From Armigeres subalbatus (taxonomy: Eukaryota > Arthropoda > Insecta > Diptera > Culicidae), in NCBI RefSeq assembly GCF_024139115.2, contig NC_085141.1:399735591-399799590 (forward strand): DNA of 64,000 nt, in the 5' to 3' direction. Below the pieces are notes generated by a model that saw only the letters and a program-made list of their open reading frames with translations, was not told the origin of the DNA and searched no databases. This document shows, piece after piece, positions 57,190 through 64,000 of the stretch. Each line of letters opens with the position of its first letter. Within the stretch, counting starts at the first letter, position 1. A program made the translations under genes and the position numbers.

Positions 57190-57556
57190 TTTTTGCCTTT
57201 CGCGTATACTAAGTACCTATACGTAACGGATATAGGATCACTCCAAAACCGAACTTTTGATAGAAGGCTCGGAGACCCATAGTGTTATATACCAATCGAC
57301 TCAGCTCGATGAATTGAGGTGATGTCTGTATGTGTGTATGTATATATGTGTGTGTGTTGCGTTCCGGAGTTATTGAAAAAACATTGATTTTTTCCCCATT
57401 TTTCCCAAATTTCAAAATCGGATTTTTTTTCAAAGACTGCTGTAATACATTCAAATGAATGCAAATAAATGCGAATTGATGGAAATAACTGAATGTATCT
57501 CCCTAAAGTGTCCAATACACGCGAAAGGCACCATCACCGCTAGGTGGATTACTTTG
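57190..57556 (-). repeat. Dispersed repeat, copy 2
   Basis: Reverse-orientation relative of 39665-40190: minus strand CGCTGAGTCG-type phrase, CTATGGGTCTCCGAGCCTTC, (AC)n run, and CCACCTAGCGGTGATGGTGC at its start. Next to it, at about 57590-57635, GAGTTCGAATCTAGG on the minus strand is B-box-like, perhaps a SINE head. Confidence 0.7.
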
Positions 57557-57649
57557 TTTTTTTTTTGTGAAAAGTGAAATATCAATTTTGTTGCTACCTA
57601 GATTCGAACTCCTGATCTCCTGATTCAATGGCCGCTGCTCTGTCATCAC

Positions 57650-58868
57650 TCTGTCGGCTTCGTTGACGGCCGCTCGACAACGGACCAGATCTTTACTGTA
57701 CGGCAAATCCTTCAAAAATGCCGTGAATACCAGGTCCCAACGCACCATCTGTTCGTTGATTTCAAGGCGGCATACGACAGTATAGACCGCGTAGAGCTAT
57801 GGAAAATTATGGACGAGAACAGCTTCCCTGCGAAGCTTACCAGACTGATCAAAGCAACGATGGATGGTGTGCAAAACTGTGTGAAGATTTCGGGCGAACA
57901 CTCCAGTTCGTTCGAATCGCGCCGGGGACTAAGACAAGGTGATGGACTTTCGTGCCTGTTGTTCAACATTGCGCTAGAAGGTGTCATGCGGAGAGCCGGG
58001 TGTAACAGCCGGGGTACGATTTTCAATAGATCCAGTCAATTTATTTGCTTCGCGGATGACATGGATATTGTCGGCCGAACATTTGCAAAGGTGGCAGAAC
58101 TGTACACCCGCCTGAAACGTGAAGCAACAAAAGTTGGACTGGTGGTGAATGCGTCAAAGACAAAGTACATGCTTGTGGGCGGAACCGAGCGCGACAGGGC
58201 CCGCCTGGGAAGCAGTGTTACGATAGACGGGGATACCTTCGAGGTGGTCGAGGAATTCGTCTACCTCGGATCCTTGCTAACGGCTGACAACAACGTTAGC
58301 CGTGAAATACGAAGGCGCATCATCAGTGGAAGTCGGGCCTACTACGGGCTCCAGAAGAAACTGCGGTCGAAAAGATTCGCCACCGCACCAAATGTGTCAT
58401 GTACAAGACGCTTATAAGACCGGTTGTCCTCTACGGACATGAAACATGGACAATGCTCGAGGAGGACTTGCAAGCACTCGGAGTATTCGAGAGACGGGTG
58501 CTTAGGACCATCTTTGGCGGTGTGCAAGAAGACGGTGTGTGGCGGCGAAGAATGAATCATGAGCTCGCCCAACTCTACGGCGAACCCAGTATCCAGAAGG
58601 TAGCTAAAGCCGGAAGGGTACGATGGGCAGGACATGTTGCAAGAATGCCGGACAGCAACCCTGCAAAGATGGTGTTCGCTTCCGATCCGGCAGGTACGAG
58701 ACGGCGTGGAGCGCAGCGAGCGAGATGGGCAGACCAGGTGCAGAACGACTTGGCGAGCGTGGGGCGTATCCGAGGATGGAGAGATGCAGCCTCGAACCGT
58801 GTATTGTGGCGTCAAATTGTTGATTCAGTGTTATCTGTTTAGATGTTAATTAAATAAATGAAATGAAT
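57650..58868 (+). mobile_element. RTE-like LINE, 5'-truncated copy B
   Basis: The sequence starts inside the RT (GFVDGRSTTDQIFTVRQIL, FVDFKAAYDSIDRVELWKIM, RRGLRQGDGLSCLLFNIALE, CFADDMDIVGRTF), passes through KTKYMLVGGTERDRARLGSS, has a one-base loss near 58370, and continues LYGHETWTMLEEDLQALGV to NRVLWRQIVDSVLSV. The tail is TAAATAAATGAAATGAATG. GCTCTGTCATCAC is directly repeated at 57637-57649 and 58869-58881 (13 bp). Confidence 0.92.
57809..58842 (+). pseudogene. RTE ORF2 remnant (RT and C-terminal domain), one frameshift
   Basis: Two frames, 57809-58417 and 58399-58842, divided by a missing base in an A-run near 58370. The first has RT blocks including FADD (catalytic aspartates); the second has the C-terminal RTE domain ending RGAQRARWADQVQNDLASVG. 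The apurinic endonuclease is missing through 5' truncation. Copy A has its break elsewhere, so the two copies decayed independently. Confidence 0.85.
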
Positions 58869-59109
58869 GCTCTGTCATCACCGTCACTTTGACATATCTT
58901 GACCAACATTTGAAAAGGGCGTTGTTCCGTCTAGGACGAAAGTGCGAGAATTCCAAAACCCAACTGCACTAGAAGTCCCTAGAACCCTATGGAAATATGT
59001 GGATGCGACAACTATAACGACACAACATCATCGTACGATGCGACGTGACATCGATGCAACAAAAAATCATGTTGCACACACTGAAATGACTAGAAAGAAT
59101 CAAATTGAG

Positions 59110-59117
59110 TATATAAG
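59110..59117 (+). promoter_or_regulatory. TATA box of the BEL/Pao LTR
   Basis: TATATAAG followed 25-30 bp later by a plausible initiator region in the proposed LTR. Confidence 0.45.
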
Positions 59118-59173
59118 CAGTGTTGTAGCACAATTCGAGTCAGTATAATTTTACCATCCGCGACGCGAATATA

Positions 59174-60607
59174 CCGTGCTGTGCCCTTATTCCAATCAGC
59201 GCCTAATTCCGTTCACGCAAGACAAAATAATAAATAATGAAGAATTTTTGTATAAAAATAACAGAAACATATTTTTATACTTTTTTTCGGTTATATATGC
59301 ATGAAATGAAATGAAAAGCAGCGATATTTTCAGCGATAAATATTGAAAATTTCAACAAAATTTGTTGATTGTTACTACAGGCGCCATTTTGACTGTTTTC
59401 ATTACCCACTTGCTAAGAACATCTGTCATAATATTCAAGCATTTTTAGGTGCAAATTTGCCTTTAATTTGAAACAAAACTGCATAACAAGATATAACAAG
59501 TAACATTGCAGTGTATTACCTAATCGTTGTCTGTATTTTGCCGATATAAAATGCTGAAAAGTGAAAAATATCTTGACCGGAATAAGGGTACATCTAAATC
59601 AACTCGTTCCTTATTCCGTTCGATGGGTCTGGAGGATGGTTTCCGAAAATTCCATTCGTGAGAATATTATCTGTGAGTTAGGAAAGGTACATCGTACATT
59701 AATGAAGCTATGAAGAATGATGAACTTTAGAAATTATATCCTGCAAGCAGACAGACCTAAAGGAACTCCGTTCATAACTCTACGCAAAATGGTTATGGGA
59801 ACGTTTTTTTATTTTATGCCGGGGAAACGCAGTTTTTTTTCAGTAGGTAACAGTAACAACTGTTGTTGGTAAATGGCGAATTTTCAAGTGATTGCGTGGG
59901 CAATATTTAAAAAGGGCTTCCGAAGAACAAAGAAAGATTCAATTTGAACGAAACAGCTATACGAACAATTTCAAACAAACAGAGACAATGTTTTGGAAGA
60001 TTCAGGTCAAAATTAAAGGCCTAGTATACAGGCTCAAGTCAAAATTACGTTGAGAATAAAGTGGGAAACTCCGATAGTTAATCGTATCTGCATTTATCTG
60101 TGGTACCTAATGCTACTGGGCTGGTAAGCTAGCATTAAGGTTCATGTTGAACTCGTATGGTAAGTGAAACAAAAAAAACAACCAATTTAGCTAAACTAAG
60201 AAATATCATTCATTGTATTTTAAATTTGGAAGGAAATATTATTTTATTTTTTTTATTTGCAATAATAATGAATGAAATTATGCATTTGTGAGAAAAATTA
60301 TGTCTGATATTAACATCTCCAAGAAATCAAATGTTTTTCGGGTGATTGGAATTAGGAACACGAATGAACGGATTTAGGAACAATGCCATTTCAGATGATT
60401 GGAATTAGGACCACACAATTGCTCAAGTTTATTCCAACTATTGGAACCTAAGTCTATGAATGCATCCGAACATATCTTATTTTCAATTGTATATAGAAAA
60501 TGACACTATGTAGCGAAATTGCAGCTACAAAATACTTAACGGCTGTTTTTTAGAGTTTTTAGACTTAGCGCATTGTCTTAGGTGAACGGAATAAGGGCAC
60601 AGCACGG
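59174..60607. mobile_element. 1.4-kb TIR element with TA target site
   Basis: CCGTGCTGTGCCCTTATTCC at the left and the same 20 bases reversed at the right; TA at 59172-59173 and 60608-60609. The phrases GGAATTAGGAAC and TTATTCCGTTC recur inside. No transposase frame. Confidence 0.85.
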
Positions 60608-60909
60608 TAATCGATAACCGTGTTGTGTAGTGTAGTGTAGTGGAAGGTGAATAAAGTGAATTAGTTCAGTAGTGCAAAGTGGTATTTTTCCTAATAATTC
60701 CCAGTGTTACAATCCACTGACCACCTAAGAAGGGAATCGTCCCCTAAGTTTCAAGAACATCATTCCATTCTAACGACTGCCCTATTCCAGTTCCCAACAG
60801 CCAGTTTTGGGACGAAACATTGGTCCACCGGACCGGAGGATATTGTACCGGAGATTATCCTGTGAATCTGTTTTGACTACTGCAGTGTTCCTAATTATTA
60901 GTGTGAAAA

Positions 60910-61430
60910 ATGCCACGAGTGGAATATTCGCCGATTAAACACACCGCACCGGAAACTACCACACCTGTAAATGAAAACCCGCTAGTGAATCAGAACCATG
61001 AAGTGATCCAAAACCAAATATCGTTGCCGAATCCTCCATCAAATCAGGAGAGTCATTCCTTGGATTTGATTGGTCACCTCAGGGTAGTACGAAGATTATG
61101 GATAAGCTTAAGGGACTCTTCCGTCAGCGCTACCAAATAGAACAAAAGGTTGTGCGTATTAAGTTTACTTTGCGAGATCAAAGGCACGTGAGCTCGGCCC
61201 AGCGTACACTGTGTTCAGCAAATTCCACACTGAGATTATGGCCTTTATCCCCGAGGCTGCTGAGGGAGAACAAGAAGAAATTTACACTGCGTTCGAGGAT
61301 CGCTACGACAGTGCGTCAACTACAGTTCAAGAGATGATGCTTGTTCTCAATCGCAACTCCCAGTCTGCCGTAGCCAAGCCTCAAGTAATAATCCAGCAGC
61401 AACCTCTTAAGGACATAGTTGGAAGAGTAC
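60910..61430 (+). pseudogene. BEL/Pao gag, N-terminal part
   Basis: Starts MPRVEYSPIKHTAPE and continues in changing frames: KLKGLFRQRYQIEQKVVRIK, then AFIPEAAEGEQEEIYTAFED, to QQQPLKDIVG. This order matches the N-terminus of insect BEL Gag. At least two frameshifts, with a large insertion right after. Confidence 0.7.
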
Positions 61431-62169
61431 CACGATGGCCGTCAATATGGCACCTGACCTTCCACGGGTCAACCCCACTCCTCCCGCACTCCTCTCCCAC
61501 AAACAATCGAATGCATCGAACAGCTTTGAACAAAAGTTCAATATTCGAATTACTAACCTGTTCACAGCATATTTATTCACATCCCGTGATATTGAACATG
61601 TTTCTCCGAAGAATCCTATGTATTTCGGCTCGAATTATATCATTAATCAGCAATATTGTGCCAATTTAATAGCCGTTCGCGATTTGGTGGGGTTATCACT
61701 GCACTTCACTTCTGCTCAAAGGGCATTGGAAAAATTAAGTTTTTACTCACTTCTTCGCACATGAGCAGCCCGAAATGTTGGTGGAATGCAAGTGAAACAT
61801 TACTTTTTGAAATCAGTCACTTCTTTGAACCGAAAACTTTTTAAAAACTGCTATTTTTGCCCGAAAAAAAACTATGAAAAACTGATCGCGGAGCGAATGT
61901 AAACACCGGCGGCACCGATAGCAACAAACTAAAAACTAGGGTGGTTCAAAACGATTTTGCTCCGCCAGGCTCAGTCGATGATGTTTCATATTTTGAGTGT
62001 CGTTTGATGGTTTGGGCTGGTTTAAATAGGGGCTTATCGTGCACAGGTCGTTTCAGGTTTGAATGACTGACAGTTGATATGGCGAGGTTGAATTTAACAT
62101 TATTCTGATTGTGGCACTCCGTCATTGGGCGCTGGCGAGGGGGAGACCACATGACTGGATGAAATACCC

Positions 62170-62333
62170 CTTGTCATAAGACAAGTTTGTGCAATCCCAT
62201 TTAATTCACCATTTAATTGTACCTTGACAGATACGTATTTCGACCTCAACAGTAAGGTCGTCTTCAGTGTCTCGTTCTTGCCCGACTAAGTGGTGGAATT
62301 AAATGGGATTGTACAAACTCGTCTTATGACAAG
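62170..62333. mobile_element. Foldback MITE
   Basis: Arms of about 42 bp: CTTGTCATAAGACAAGTTTG and its near-mirror ending TCTTATGACAAG, around a centre with TACGTATTTCGACCTCAACA and AAGGTCGTCTTCAGTGTCTC. A partial copy is at 5106-5196 and phrases of the family recur at about 63795-63830. Confidence 0.75.
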
Positions 62334-62481
62334 TGAAAACATTCCACTAAAAAGCTCAAAATAATTTTCTTAACAAAATTGATGAAATATTCAAGAGCTT
62401 TAACTCCATAGACAATGCATATTGAATGGTCGTTCCAATAGTTGGAAGGCGATTTTAATCAAGGTTGCGAGTCTTTAGTAT

Positions 62482-62770
62482 CAAGGATGTTATCGATCAT
62501 TTAGTAATTTGCATTCGATCCACTAGTAACGTAGTTACTTAGACTAAATGATAACGAAATTTCAATAATTTAGTTTAAGTTACTGCTACTAGCGCTGTAA
62601 CTCCGTTATTAGTTGAATTCTAACAACAAACCATCAGGCAGAGTTGTAGAAAAACCTTTGCACTAGAAGTCCACCATACAACACATTTTGAAAATCAGCT
62701 TCTGGAATAAGTTATTGACAAAATACTAAATGATCGAACGCAAATTACTTAACGATCGATAACATCCTTG
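62482..62770. mobile_element. Foldback hAT-like MITE, relative of the one at 45382
   Basis: CAAGGATGTTATCGATCATT (left) and CAAGGATGTTATCGATCGTT (right, reversed). TTTAGTAT (62474-62481) and TTTAGCAT (62771-62778) form an 8-bp duplication with one mismatch. Confidence 0.82.
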
Positions 62771-63319
62771 TTTAGCATGATAATCAGGCTTCTCAGAAGG
62801 AATCAGTGAAACGTGTAATTCAACAAAATAGCCAGAATTTGTCTGTGATATCTGCACCAGGGGCAGATACTTCGTACAGAAAGTGTGACATGGGGGTGAG
62901 CGGGATATAAAATGCTATTTTTTTTGCGTTACGTAATCAATGGTTCTTTCCTGCGGTGCGAATTTCGTTCAGTGAAGTCTCTGGAATGTTGCTTTCAGCT
63001 ATGTGGGTTCTCTTTTCACCAGCGTTTGGAGGGGAGGCGCTGTAGCCAGTGTAGTGAAAGGTTTAGTTTCACATACTAGTTTTCATACAAACTTGAACCT
63101 TGTGCTCACCCAGGTTTTGTTCGATTCGGTTTTTGGAGGACACTCGGAGCATGGGACGGAATCGAGTGAGCGTGTTGGAGCTGGGTCGTTTTTTTAACCA
63201 CCCTACTAATATTTTATGTTTTTTTTTATAAATACGACACCAATACTACTACAGTATATGACAGTTTTTATTGTACCAATACTTTCAAAGGTTTGTTTTG
63301 GTACTCAACCCACCTTCAC

Positions 63320-63655
63320 CTTAAAGCTCCAATTCCCACGTTCGACGGGAACTACGCTAACTGGCCCAAGTTTAAGGTGATTATCCAAGACCTAATGGAA
63401 AATTCTGCCGATTCCGACGCCATCAAATTGTACCATTTAAACAAGGCTCTAATTGGACCGGCTGCAGCTTAACTCGATGCCAAAATAATGAATGAGGGAA
63501 ATTACCAACAAGCATGGCAGGTTTTGAGTGAACGCTACGAGAACCAACGAATCATAGTTGAGACTCACCTGCGAGGCCTGCTCAATCTGAGGAAGATGTC
63601 CAGTGAATCGTTCAAGGAATTACGTTTTTTTGGTGGACGAAGCAATGGGACATGT
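63320..63655 (+). pseudogene. BEL/Pao gag, DUF1759 part
   Basis: FDGNYANWPKFKVIIQDLME, KLYHLNKALIGPAAA, then a stop, then YQQAWQVLSERYENQRIIVE and HLRGLLNLRKM: the DUF1759 region of BEL Gag. A T-run near 63625 shifts the frame, and the homology ends at about 63660 where a GCCGCCG-rich repeat starts. The 61430-63320 gap is inserted DNA. Confidence 0.75.
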
Positions 63656-63719
63656 GGAGTAGACCTGTGCGCCGCCGCCGACGATTTTGGGTCGACGCGC
63701 CGCCGATCATAATTTTGCC

Positions 63720-64000
63720 ACGCCGGTGACTAATCACAATAAAAAAAATCAATTAACTTAAGTCGAGTCGTGCCAAGCACGAAAACGGCCTAATAATTGA
63801 GGTCGAAATACGTATCCGTGAAGAAATACAGCGTGGTAGAGTTAATTGGAATAGTACTGAACTAGTCTTATGGAAGTTCATAAATGTTCCTTTGGAGATT
63901 CCTTACAAAATTTCTCCGAAAATTCCTTAAGAATTTTCATTACGGATTTCTTCAGAAAATCCTTTACGAATTTCTTTCGGAAATTTCTCAAGGAATGCTT
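63720..64000. repeat. Degenerate short-period repeat at the window end
   Basis: From about 63890 on, phrases like TTTCTCCGAAAATTCCTT and AAATTTCTCAAGGAAT recur with roughly 24-bp spacing. The same type occurs at 21130-21560 and 33240-33470. Confidence 0.55.

Larger units (their letters stand above)
58923..60711 (+). mobile_element. BEL/Pao 5' LTR, split by a TIR element
   Basis: The LTR appears to start TGTTCCGTCTAGG and end GTGTTACA; without the insert at 59174-60607 it is about 353 bp. It has a TATA-like TATATAAG at 59110-59117. A leader follows with GACGAAACATTGGTCCACCG, then the gag start at 60910. No 3' LTR is in the window, so these limits are tentative. Confidence 0.55.
61939..63203. 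mobile_element. TIR element in the BEL gag, TA target site
   Basis: GGGTGGTTCAAAACGA (left) and GGGTGGTTAAAAAAACGA (right, reversed) with TA at 61937-61938 and 63204-63205. It contains the MITEs at 62170-62333 and 62482-62770. Confidence 0.7.

Overview
This window is nuclear DNA of a mosquito, most likely Aedes (inference). It carries two insect host genes with GT-AG introns in AT-rich sequence crowded with transposons. It has tRNA-derived SINEs of the Feilai type described from Aedes aegypti, BEL/Pao and Ty3/gypsy LTR elements, RTE, Jockey and LOA/I-type LINEs, a Helitron-like end, and many MITEs. I could not separate Ae. aegypti from Ae. albopictus.

Two host genes are recognised. (1) Atg3, the E2-like enzyme of the autophagy Atg8-lipidation pathway, is on the minus strand at 15729-9339. 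It has five coding exons and 328 codons, with the active-site HPC motif split from the C-terminal part by intron 4. A 3.8-kb Ty3/gypsy element with identical 118-bp LTRs sits in its 4.7-kb intron 2. (2) Trl (Trithorax-like, GAGA factor) is on the plus strand at 26854-49117. It has six coding exons and 485 codons, with an N-terminal BTB/POZ domain, a single C2H2 finger nearly identical to the Drosophila GAGA finger, and a Gln-rich tail. Its first coding intron is 20.3 kb and holds a nested stack of transposons.

The most interesting signal is at the 3' end of Trl. The TAG stop at 49115-49117 is followed in the same frame by 154 stop-free codons (49118-49579). The first 85 of these encode 34 Asp/Glu and no Lys/Arg. 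The same TAG is also an AG that could serve as a splice acceptor. Splicing exon 5 (ends 48774, phase 0) directly to 49118 would swap 50 residues plus the stop for the acidic tail without changing frame. Stop readthrough is the alternative. Upstream, a 66-nt intron (48201-48266) just before the zinc finger is a multiple of three and free of stops, so its retention would insert 22 residues.

Layout: 1-3065, inverted arrays of a ~135-bp satellite-like repeat with a SINE between them; 3066-5230, AT-rich, no gene seen; 5240-8110, an antisense RTE fragment and a LINE ORF1; 8224-8779, an 8-bp-TSD MITE; 9339-15729, Atg3 with its gypsy insertion; 15730-26480, intergenic, with several TIR elements, a Helitron, a minisatellite, a palindrome and a candidate upstream Trl promoter; 26480-49582, Trl; 49583-55788, Trl 3' flank and AT-rich sequence; 55789-64000, SINE, RTE, a BEL/Pao element broken by nested insertions, and MITEs. 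Many transposon boundaries are supported by target-site duplications, which gives a readable order of insertion.
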